From JAIBDK01 sp965261915 (lineage in GTDB: Bacteria; Pseudomonadota; Gammaproteobacteria; Arenicellales; Poriferihabitantaceae), in assembly GCA_965261915.1 (NCBI GenBank), contig CBDHDW010000001.1:1-16717 (forward strand): a DNA stretch of 16,717 nt, written 5' to 3'. This document shows, one piece after another, positions 1-4,819 of the stretch (position 1 is its first letter; every line of letters begins with the position of its first letter). The notes beneath the pieces were generated by a model, which was not told the origin of the DNA, made no database searches, and saw only the letters and a program-made list of their open reading frames with translations. The translations under genes and the position numbers were made by a program.

Positions 1-29
1 AGCGCGGAAAGCCGCCAGCCAAAGCCTAA
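1..29 (+). CDS. 3' end of 65-aa basic protein (partial, window edge)
   Basis: Only the last codons and the TAA stop of the 65-aa gene are present; the whole gene is at 7284-7481. Confidence 0.6.
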
Positions 30-102
30 ACCATACCCGCCAGTTTGAAACATTTTGCCAAGGTGAGCCTGTAACACAAATAAAACACAAGGAAAAATTG
101 AT

Positions 103-198
103 ATGACCAACAACGTGATAAACGAGCTTCTGCTAGACCATATGAAGGCAGTGCACACTGAACTCGCGTCAATGCGGAAATACGCGGGAGTGGTTTGA
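103..198 (+). pseudogene. Truncated 31-codon paralogue of the coiled-coil gene
   Basis: A short frame starting MTNNVINELLLDHMKAV, closely matching the start of the 74-aa protein at 7067-7291 (MSDNVTNELLLEHMKAI) and then ending after 31 codons, so the coiled-coil body is missing. The homology includes the upstream leader with the same AAGGA Shine-Dalgarno. The TGA stop is separated by one base from the ATG of the next gene (TGATATG), so ribosomes that terminate here could reinitiate on the Cys-rich gene. It may therefore survive as a translated leader rather than as a functional protein. Whether it is translated is unknown. Confidence 0.65.
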
Positions 199-199
199 T

Positions 200-508
200 A
201 TGCCAGGATATATGAGTATTGCAGATTGTCCATGTGGGTACCACTCTTCTTCTTTGTCGCACGGCATACGCCACACTGGAGTGTGTCTTGTAGTCGCATA
301 TGCTAAAGATCGCCGAGAAGTGATTTCGCTCGAAAAAACTGAGGCAAAACTACAAGGACTGGAATTTATCCAAGAAATGCTTGTGGAAACCAAACGCTTA
401 CATTCACGGACGAGGGCTGCTGGGATTAGCACTGCCACCTACCTATCAGGCTCAATCCAATATACCCACGCACGAAAGGGGCAGCTTGCGCCACAGGGCA
501 GCGTCTAG
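200..508 (+). pseudogene. 85-aa Cys-rich protein gene, frameshifted by a 28-bp deletion
   Basis: Copy A version of the gene that is intact at 7652-7909 and 15119-15376. After codon 60 a 28-bp deletion (junction 380/381) shifts the frame, removes the CPVC motif and the final Cys, and adds an unrelated basic tail that runs through direct repeat R1 to a stop at 506-508. The protein would be 102 aa instead of 85. Because the deletion is 380 bases from the window edge and absent from copies B and C, it could be an assembly error or a real plasmid variant. Confidence 0.75.
442..489. repeat. Direct repeat R1 (pairs with R2)
   Basis: About 48 bp: a 21-bp left block (442-462), a variable 10-bp centre, and a 17-bp right block, CGAAAGGGGCAGCTTGC. 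Both blocks recur exactly in R2 at 1727-1776 with a 12-bp centre. R1 follows the Cys-rich gene and R2 lies beyond hicA, so the pair brackets the leftward hicAB segment. Confidence 0.85.
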
Positions 509-530
509 CCGCAGAGCAGGGGGAAAGATG

Positions 531-950
531 TTAAAGTTTTCGAAAAATATTATGTAGCGCGTTTGGTAAATATTTTCGTGATAACGCAAGAGTTCTGTAA
601 CTATAACTTTGCCCCAGACCTCTCGTTCCTTCTGCCACCAGTCTTTCATTGTGTGAGAGTCCGTAAATAATTTTTTTTGGAAGATTGAAATAGTCAGCGA
701 GTTCAGAAACCTCATTTTCTGACAAGTTCAAAAAAGAACGGCGTGGGGAAACAAGATGAACAATACCAGCTACGACATTGGTGTAGGCCCACCATTAGCC
801 ATTCTCGCCGACTAGTATGTGATAGCCGTCTTTATCATCTTTGCATGCTCTCTTATATGATTTTTGAGCTTTTTTTAGATTGTAGAAGTCCACATATGTT
901 AAAATATTTTGATTCTTATCTTTTAACATCACCAAACAAATTGGGTGCAT
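531..950 (-). pseudogene. Unknown ~138-aa protein gene split by one in-frame TAA
   Basis: On the minus strand a frame starting at ATG (950) reads 51 codons, hits TAA at 797-795, and continues in the same frame without another stop for 86 codons to 531. The joint reads ...YHILVGENG-stop-WWAYTNVVAGIVHLV..., which looks like one protein; a CAA or CAG Gln codon turned into TAA would explain it. No ATG follows soon after the stop; the first alternative start is a TTG at 731, giving a 66-aa product. I do not recognise the family. The same stop is present in all three copies. The gene lies downstream of hicB on the same strand, so it may be carried on the hic transcript. An overlapping minus-strand frame from 715 is a shadow. 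Confidence 0.6.
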
Positions 951-1004
951 AACAATTTCCAATCCTCTGCGTCTGATCCAAAACTAGTTTTCAATATCAG
1001 CATC

Positions 1005-1328
1005 TTATGCAAGCTTTGCAGAAACAAAGCGGTTTAAGCTTATACCTTGTTCTGCGGCCTGAATCGCAAGATTTCTATGCTGCTCAGGCGGCAAGCGTAC
1101 CATAAATTTACCACTATAGGTTTTCCCTGCAAATGGTTCAGGGATTGGCTCGCCGTTCTCTGCCATATCCTCTACAACGTCACCAACCAGCAGAACCAAA
1201 CCTTCTAACGCGCATAGGGGTTTTTCCGCAAGGTAAGACAGGCTGGAAAACTCGGCACACTGCGCAACGTGTTCTCCATCCTCTTCCGACCATGTGACGC
1301 GATATGTGTAATGTTTGTGGTCAACCAT
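1005..1328 (-). CDS. hicB: HicB-type antitoxin with C-terminal ribbon-helix-helix
   Basis: 107 aa, cytoplasmic antitoxin predicted to bind and neutralise HicA and, through its DNA-binding tail, to repress the hic promoter. The first ~60 residues (YTYRVTWSEEDGEHVAQC...) match the partly degraded RNase H-like HicB fold. The last ~35 (GKFMVRLPPEQHRNLAIQAA, then EQGISLNRFV) form an Arc-like ribbon-helix-helix. Its ATG shares one base with the TAA of hicA, and a GAGGAAGG Shine-Dalgarno lies inside the end of hicA, so translation is coupled. The toxin-first order is the usual one for hicAB. The family call is from motif reading, not a database search. Confidence 0.88.
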   Translation of the reverse strand: MVDHKHYTYRVTWSEEDGEHVAQCAEFSSLSYLAEKPLCALEGLVLLVGDVVEDMAENGEPIPEPFAGKTYSGKFMVRLPPEQHRNLAIQAAEQGISLNRFVSAKLA

Positions 1329-1579
1329 TAGCCTTCCTCCTCTCGTTTTTTAATTGCAGTTAATACTTGTTTGACTTGATAAATCTTGGCTTTTCCGTCC
1401 TTGCCTTTTTGTATATTTACGCGCGGATCACCCTGCCACGGCATTTTATAAACATGGTGGCTCGTGCCCTTGTTTCGCGGCTCTCCAAAATAATGCAGAC
1501 ATATTTTTGCAAGCTCTGAAAACCGCACGTTCTTCGGTGACTTTTCCATGTCTTTTAGTATTTTATCTACTTTAGCCAT
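1328..1579 (-). CDS. hicA: HicA-type mRNA interferase toxin
   Basis: 83 aa, a small double-stranded-RNA-binding-fold toxin of the HicA family that cleaves mRNA when not held by HicB. The family signature is Gly-Thr-Ser-His-His at residues 38-42, where the conserved Ser/His pair includes the catalytic His; a basic segment and a C-terminal helix (VKQVLTAIKK) follow. The protein is slightly longer than typical ~60-80-aa HicAs, with an N-terminal helix of ~20 residues before the usual RFSEL start. There is no Shine-Dalgarno before the ATG; a promoter placed five bases upstream suggests a leaderless message. It is the first gene of a leftward operon with hicB and probably the broken gene beyond it. 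Confidence 0.9.
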   Translation of the reverse strand: MAKVDKILKDMEKSPKNVRFSELAKICLHYFGEPRNKGTSHHVYKMPWQGDPRVNIQKGKDGKAKIYQVKQVLTAIKKREEEG

Positions 1580-1584
1580 ACTAA

Positions 1585-1613
1585 ATCATAGTATCATTAT
1601 TGATATTATTCAA
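1585..1613 (-). promoter_or_regulatory. hicAB promoter with inverted-repeat operator
   Basis: Read leftward: -35 TTGAAT (1613-1608), 17-bp spacer, -10 TATGAT (1590-1585), then only five bases to the hicA ATG. A start site about six or seven bases after the -10 would fall on the start codon, giving a leaderless mRNA. Inside the spacer is TATCA-TTAT-TGATA (1592-1605), a plausible operator for the HicB ribbon-helix-helix. Confidence 0.65.
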
Positions 1614-1663
1614 GATTCCATTATTCCAGCAGATCACCACATAGGAACAACTCGTGGGCTAGT

Positions 1664-1682
1664 AAGAAAATCCCGCTTGATG
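1664..1682. repeat. 19-bp direct repeat S1 in a decayed reading frame
   Basis: AAGAAAATCCCGCTTGATG occurs here and at 3349-3367. Around both, one plus-strand frame reads Trp-...-Lys-Lys-Ile-Pro-Leu-Asp, with weaker similarity just upstream, so both look like pieces of the same lost gene. The pair brackets R2 and the xre-pemK module. Confidence 0.7.
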
Positions 1683-1726
1683 CTGGGGAGGAGCCGTCCA
1701 TTCCATTACCTTTGATGGGATAGACC

Positions 1727-1776
1727 CCTATCAGGCTCAATCCAATACTGCCTGAAAAGCGAAAGGGGCAGCTTGC
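1727..1776. repeat. Direct repeat R2 (pairs with R1)
   Basis: Second copy of the ~50-bp repeat, 1,285 bp from R1 and in the same orientation. Here the centre creates a CTGCC/GGCAG stem with a 14-nt loop. The gene-free stretch 1614-1869 otherwise holds S1 and no gene I can support. Confidence 0.85.
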
Positions 1777-1869
1777 ACCACCCCTCCGTATCTATTTCCC
1801 GTTGCCAGGAAACGGTTGCTATTACTAGCACCGTATCTAAACTCTACATCGGGGTTTTCTAAAAAAGAG

Positions 1870-2271
1870 TCAATGGTCGGGTCGGGGTAATCCCTTGAGG
1901 GCGCGTTCAACAATACTGTTGAAGTCGTCTTGAGAAATACGCGGGATCACCTTTCCTGAAGGGCTTAAACGGCTAACGGAAAATGTTTGGAGATAGTCGC
2001 ATATTACCCATGCCTGTTGATTATCAATCGGTGATTTGAGCGGGTATGCCATCGGGTTGTCTGGCTGCGCCTTGGTGGAAAACGGCAGTACCGTAACGCT
2101 GCCATAGAGCCTTGAAATTTTGGAAAAGATTAACACGGGGCGTGTTTTCCAAAACTCGGGAAGTTGCGCATCTGTAGGGAAATCACACCAGTAAACCTGC
2201 CGAATTTTTGGGGCGGATCGGACTCGAAGCGTAACTCTAGGTGGTATCAAATTTGCTTCAGAATCAGACAT
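1870..2271 (-). CDS. PemK/MazF-like toxin
   Basis: 133 aa, predicted endoribonuclease of the PemK/MazF (CcdB-like barrel) family, acting on cytoplasmic RNA. Matching signature regions: RQVYWCDFP at residues 24-32, the conserved TRPVLIFS at 43-50, VTVLPFST at 59-66, CDYLQTFSVSRL at 91-102, and a C-terminal helix ending LKGLPRP. Arg44 and Ser65/Thr66 sit where MazF has its active-site Arg and Ser/Thr. The frame is open 64 codons further upstream, but that part lies inside the xre gene in another frame. I therefore start at the ATG at 2271, which overlaps the xre stop by 8 bp, typical of a coupled antitoxin-toxin pair. The N-terminal ~20 residues before the barrel are an extension compared with MazF. 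Confidence 0.82.
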   Translation of the reverse strand: MSDSEANLIPPRVTLRVRSAPKIRQVYWCDFPTDAQLPEFWKTRPVLIFSKISRLYGSVTVLPFSTKAQPDNPMAYPLKSPIDNQQAWVICDYLQTFSVSRLSPSGKVIPRISQDDFNSIVERALKGLPRPDH

Positions 2272-3151
2272 TACAACTGCACAACTGCTCCAAGAACTTC
2301 CGACCCAGTTCGACCTCTTGCTCCTTCGCCCGTTGTGCTTCCTGATTGAACCACTGGATACGTTCTTTACGTGAATCAACTGCGGACAGTTCCTCTGGAA
2401 GGCTTCCAAGATCAATGGATCCGTTGGTAAGTCGTTTGGCAATTTTTTCATCGTTGTCGGCAATTTTCATATACTCTTCGTGGAACACGGAGAACTCGGA
2501 AACGTATCCGACATTGCTACGGTTTATAATTCCATCAGATTCACTCAAATGAATAGCCTTCACGTCTCTCAAACCCTTCACCAAGCAACAGAGATATTTG
2601 TCAAATGGATTCCCGATTGCCCACTCCTCAATTTCTGCTCCAAAGATATCCCGGCTTTCTATCGAGTCTTGTTCGGCACACAACGCATCCAAAATACACA
2701 ACGTGGGGAAGCCCATCGGGCTCTCGTCGAGTGCGTCCATATTCGAACCAGCCTTTTCGACCTCGCGACGCCTGAAATCCAAGCTACCCTCTGCAATGAG
2801 CGTAAACATAAGGGGGGCAAGTTCGATGATTTGGGTCTGGGACACTTGATACCTCTTTGCTGCCACCAACAGTGCGTTCTGGGTACGCACGGTTATATTT
2901 TCAACAAGCTTAGAACGCGGTTGTAAATTCACATGCTTTGGTTTTTCCATAGGGGCTTGGCCGGTTAGAACTTTGGCCGAGACACCCAGTTCTTTCGCGA
3001 TCTTCTCGATAGTGGAAGCGGGGGGGGTTGCCTCGCCTCTCGTCCAACGTCCAACGGTTTTTCCAGTGACACCAACTTTCCTAGCAATATCTATATTTTT
3101 GTACGCCATTAATTCGATTAGGGCACGCAGTCGAGTTCCGTTAAATTTCAT
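2264..3151 (-). CDS. XRE-family regulator, probable antitoxin of the PemK-like toxin
   Basis: 295 aa. Residues ~5-60 form a Cro/CI-type helix-turn-helix (IDIARKVGVTGKTVGRWTRG, then TPPASTIEKIAKELGV). Residues ~60-295 are a long domain I do not recognise, with a helical, charged C-terminal part (RIQWFNQEAQRAKEQEVELG). MazF-type toxins are usually paired with short antitoxins of ~80 aa, so a 295-aa XRE partner is unusual. The 8-bp overlap with the toxin gene and the order regulator-then-toxin support a toxin-antitoxin role; a plain transcription regulator is the alternative. It has a real leader: AAGGA eight bases before the ATG and a good promoter upstream, unlike hicA and rep. Confidence 0.78.
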   Translation of the reverse strand: MKFNGTRLRALIELMAYKNIDIARKVGVTGKTVGRWTRGEATPPASTIEKIAKELGVSAKVLTGQAPMEKPKHVNLQPRSKLVENITVRTQNALLVAAKRYQVSQTQIIELAPLMFTLIAEGSLDFRRREVEKAGSNMDALDESPMGFPTLCILDALCAEQDSIESRDIFGAEIEEWAIGNPFDKYLCCLVKGLRDVKAIHLSESDGIINRSNVGYVSEFSVFHEEYMKIADNDEKIAKRLTNGSIDLGSLPEELSAVDSRKERIQWFNQEAQRAKEQEVELGRKFLEQLCSCNV

Positions 3152-3192
3152 CTTTCAATTCCTTATTTACTTTTTCGACTAAATAACACCCA

Positions 3193-3256
3193 ATTATAAC
3201 GCTTACAAGGGGACATTTTAAAAAAAAGTACACTATTTACATTTTTATAGGGACAT
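3193..3256 (-). promoter_or_regulatory. xre-pemK promoter with repeated GGGACAT element
   Basis: Leftward promoter: -35 TTAAAA (3221-3216), 17-bp spacer, -10 TATAAT (3198-3193), giving a leader of about 35 nt with AAGGA at 3164-3160. GGGACAT occurs at 3210-3216, overlapping the edge of the -35, and at 3250-3256, exactly 40 bp apart. This would suit cooperative binding of the XRE protein; it is inference from spacing only. Confidence 0.55.
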
Positions 3257-3261
3257 ATTGA

Positions 3262-3438
3262 TTTAAGGGCTCGTATTCTGGCACCCCACTTACCCAAAAA
3301 GCGCGGCGATACGGCAACGGCAAGGATTTCCGCAACTGGTGTGCTGGCAAGAAAATCCCGCTTGATGGAGAGTACCGCGTTTGCAACGTGAAAAAGTTTG
3401 AAAATCCAGCACCCCACCCACGAGAGTTTCAGCCCTAA
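3262..3438 (+). pseudogene. Decayed 58-codon frame, unknown family
   Basis: An open plus-strand frame between two stops, without a start codon, reading ...KARRYGNGKDFRNWCAGKKIPLDGEY..., ending ...PHPREFQP. The composition is protein-like, but there is no ATG/GTG start or Shine-Dalgarno, so I read it as the tail of a gene cut off by the xre-pemK segment. The KKIPLD part is repeated, with a preceding Trp, near 1655-1682. A minus-strand frame at 3163-3456 overlaps it and is less convincing. Confidence 0.4.
3349..3367. repeat. 19-bp direct repeat S2
   Basis: Identical to S1 at 1664-1682 and in the same orientation, 1,685 bp away; lies within the decayed 58-codon frame. Confidence 0.7.
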
Positions 3439-3469
3439 AAACAAAGGGTTTCGCACCCTCTCACCGTTC

Positions 3470-3497
3470 AGACGAGACGTGGAACACGTCCTCGTCT
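3470..3497. other. Hairpin H1 with GAA triloop
   Basis: AGACGAGACGTG pairs with CACGT-(c)-CTCGTCT: twelve base pairs with a single bulged C and a three-base loop. No T-run follows on either side, so a simple terminator is unlikely. Confidence 0.75.
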
Positions 3498-3500
3498 ATA

Positions 3501-3536
3501 AACGCGCCTAACTCAAAACTTCGTTTTTCGGGTGGA
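3501..3536 (+). repeat. 36-bp element E, copy 1
   Basis: First of three full copies of an element with the near-palindromic core AAAACTTCGTTTTT (3515-3528). E3 at 4314-4349 is the same element inverted, 33 of 36 bases identical by my count. Confidence 0.85.
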
Positions 3537-3639
3537 TTCTGGTTCTGGAAAAATCAAACCCCGAACCCAAAAATCATCCGCCTTTTGATTTCCGCAATTT
3601 AGATAATTCGACCATTTTGTCCGACGGGTTGCATTTCCT

Positions 3640-3711
3640 GCTACCTCTCTTTGCTACCTCTCTTTGCTACCTCTCTTTGCTACCTCTCTTTGCTACCTCT
3701 CTTTGCTACCT
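3640..3711. repeat. 13-bp VNTR, five units plus a partial
   Basis: GCTACCTCTCTTT repeated five times (3640-3704) and a 7-base remainder. Copy B has four units. The unit is strongly strand-biased: pyrimidine-rich with a single GC step. Confidence 0.97.
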
Positions 3712-3718
3712 TCCGAAC

Positions 3719-3762
3719 CCGCGCCGTGATCTGAACGGAGCCGCCGCCAGATCACGGCGCGG
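3719..3762. other. Hairpin H2, 15-bp perfect stem, 14-nt loop
   Basis: CCGCGCCGTGATCTG (3719-3733) pairs exactly with CAGATCACGGCGCGG (3748-3762) around a 14-nt loop. The stem includes TGATCTG/CAGATCA, also found in H3. It lies eight bases after the VNTR. Confidence 0.9.
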
Positions 3763-3799
3763 ATGCAGCGTGAAAAACTTTGAAAATATATCACCGTTA

Positions 3800-3820
3800 G
3801 TAAAAAATTGCAGTTTTTAC
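3800..3820. other. AT hairpin GTAAAAA/TTTTTAC
   Basis: Seven-base-pair stem with a 7-nt loop, directly before element E2. The T-run on the right arm could give weak rightward termination, but there is no GC stem. Confidence 0.55.
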
Positions 3821-3823
3821 GGA

Positions 3824-3858
3824 AGCGTGCCTGAGTCAAAACTTCGTTTTTCCCTGGA
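3824..3858 (+). repeat. 36-bp element E, copy 2 (diverged)
   Basis: Same orientation as copy 1; the core AAAACTTCGTTTTT (3838-3851) is identical, the left flank matches at 10 of 14 bases, and the right flank is changed. Confidence 0.75.
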
Positions 3859-3917
3859 TGAACAATTCCGAAACAGACCCCGATAGCCAAGGCAATCCGC
3901 AAATCCGCCCTTGAGGT

Positions 3918-4216
3918 GCTTCAGGATTGGCCTGTGAGCTGCTGCCATTGCCCGCCTGACCCCCTTTGGGGTTTTTCAGGTGTACAGGAGCCAAAACACA
4001 CTTGGAGCCGCTCACGGGGCTTTCTCGGGCCTCTGGTGTCTGTTTGGGGATTTGCGGCCCTCGATTGCTTCAGGATTGCCCTGTGAGGTGTTACGGTCGC
4101 GTTTTTAAGCCCGTTGAGCGGTTTTCAGGGCTTCCCCCTGCCTGAAACCACCCGAAGCCGCTCACGGGGCTTGCCGTGGCCTCTGGTGTCTGTTTCGGGA
4201 TTTTGGTAAAGCTTGG
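3918..4216. repeat. Two degenerate ~150-bp tandem repeats
   Basis: GCTTCAGGATTG starts at 3918 (with one mismatch) and 4067; GCCGCTCACGGGGCTT at 4007 and 4157; CCTCTGGTGTCTGTTT at 4030 and 4180. The spacing of 149-150 bp is constant while the middle has diverged, so this is an old tandem duplication. I see no reading frame conserved between the two units. Confidence 0.85.
3955..3980 (+). terminator. Possible hairpin terminator
   Basis: CCTGA-CCCC-TTT-GGGG-TTTTTCAGG: a short G/C stem followed at once by five T, nested in an outer CCTGA/TCAGG pair. It is weak as a terminator, and no gene is known to end here. Confidence 0.3.
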
Positions 4217-4258
4217 CGGCTGGGGAGGCCGTATCTTAGCCCAAGGGCTTTTCCAGTT

Positions 4259-4296
4259 GCCTTGATCTGCTTTCGGTTCGGGAGGCAGATCAAGGC
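4259..4296. other. Hairpin H3, 12-bp perfect stem, 14-nt loop
   Basis: GCCTTGATCTGC (4259-4270) pairs exactly with GCAGATCAAGGC (4285-4296). Loop length and the TGATCTG/CAGATCA part of the stem match H2, 540 bp away. Confidence 0.9.
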
Positions 4297-4313
4297 TTCA
4301 GCAGGTCGCCCCA

Positions 4314-4349
4314 TCCACCCGAAAACCGAAGTTTTGAGACAGGCGCGTT
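4314..4349 (-). repeat. 36-bp element E, copy 3 (inverted)
   Basis: Inverted relative to copies 1 and 2, so E1 and E3 form a long inverted repeat about 815 bp apart that encloses H2, E2, the tandem repeats and H3. Confidence 0.85.
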
Positions 4350-4354
4350 TGTAC

Positions 4355-4372
4355 ATTGAATTTGCATTCAAT
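4355..4372. other. Short inverted repeat ATTGAAT-TTGC-ATTCAAT
   Basis: Perfect 7-bp arms around four bases, six bases after E3. Possible protein-binding site; a wider GCAGATTT/AAATCTGC pair lies further on at 4451-4458 and 4515-4522. Confidence 0.5.
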
Positions 4373-4629
4373 ATTTTTGGCGGTTTTCGGGGTGATTTTT
4401 GCGCTGGTTTTCGATCTGTGACGGCGGTCAAATTCCAACCCTGAGAACCCGCAGATTTTCACCCTGAATTTTGGCACTTGGCGAGCCTCTCGAAATTGAA
4501 GATCCGAACGGCTGAAATCTGCCCCTGTTTTTTTCTCAACAATTTTTCAGGTTTTACCGCTTGGTCAAAAGTTGCATTTTGGCGAAACGGGGCAAATGAG
4601 TGCCAAAAACCTTCTTAAATTTTTCAAAA

Positions 4630-4671
4630 AAAAACGAAGTTTTCTTCTTGTTCTATAAGTTCTATAAGTTC
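4630..4671. repeat. E-element core (inverted) and GTTCTATAA direct repeats in an AT-rich tract
   Basis: AAAAACGAAGTTTT (4630-4643) is the inverted core of element E without its flanks. It is followed by GTTCTATAA twice (4650-4658, 4659-4667) and a partial third. This AT-rich tract 40 bp before the iterons is the best candidate for the DNA-unwinding element. I found no convincing DnaA box (TTATCCACA). Confidence 0.55.
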
Positions 4672-4711
4672 AGGGAGCGCAAACCCCTTATTTTTATGGC
4701 TTAAAAAAGTT

Positions 4712-4773
4712 AAAAGGGAGTTATCGGGCCGCAAAAGGGAGTTATCGGGCCGCAAAAGGGAGTTATCGGGCGG
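4712..4773 (+). other. oriV: Replication origin iterons, 3 x 21 bp
   Basis: AAAAGGGAGTTATCGGGCCGC at 4712 and 4733, with a third copy at 4754 that differs at its end. Period 21 bp, two helical turns, immediately upstream of rep: the classic binding array for a Rep_3 initiator. The TTATC part resembles a DnaA box start but lacks the rest. Confidence 0.92.
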
Positions 4774-4783
4774 ATAGAAGTGG

Positions 4784-4818
4784 TTGATCAATGTGATTTA
4801 ACTCCGTATATAACTCCC
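4784..4818 (+). promoter_or_regulatory. rep promoter with opposed iteron half-sites (operator)
   Basis: -35 TTGATC (4784-4789), 17-bp spacer, -10 TATATA (4807-4812), then seven bases to the rep ATG, so the message would be leaderless; no Shine-Dalgarno is visible. TTAACTCC (4798-4805) lies in the spacer and ATAACTCCC (4810-4818) over the -10. Both are the reverse complement of the iteron core GGGAGTTAT, so Rep, probably as a dimer, could repress its own promoter as in other iteron plasmids. Confidence 0.68.
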
Positions 4819-4819
4819 C

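Noticed and set aside
452..715. 87-aa leftward frame
   Set aside because: Overlaps the split gene in another frame; the 531-950 frame continues across both sides of the TAA and is more protein-like.
442..1776. R1/R2 as integron attC sites or Xer pdif sites
   Set aside because: No GTTRRRY/RYYYAAC pair and no 11-6-11 XerC/XerD pattern could be read; I keep them only as unexplained direct repeats.
1870..2463. 197-aa version of the PemK-like toxin
   Set aside because: The extra 64 N-terminal codons lie inside the xre gene in another frame and have no toxin-like sequence; the ATG at 2271 fits family length and coupling.
2480..2926. 148-aa rightward frame inside xre
   Set aside because: Antisense shadow of the XRE gene, with no recognisable domain or Shine-Dalgarno.
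3640..3711. CRISPR array
   Set aside because: The 13-bp repeats are directly adjacent, with no unique spacers, and there are no cas genes.
3617..3886. 89-aa rightward frame through the VNTR
   Set aside because: Its length depends on the VNTR unit number (a 13-bp unit shifts the frame) and it crosses hairpin H2; no coding signal.
4712..4773. CRISPR-like repeats
   Set aside because: 21-bp units are contiguous and sit before a Rep_3 gene; they are iterons.
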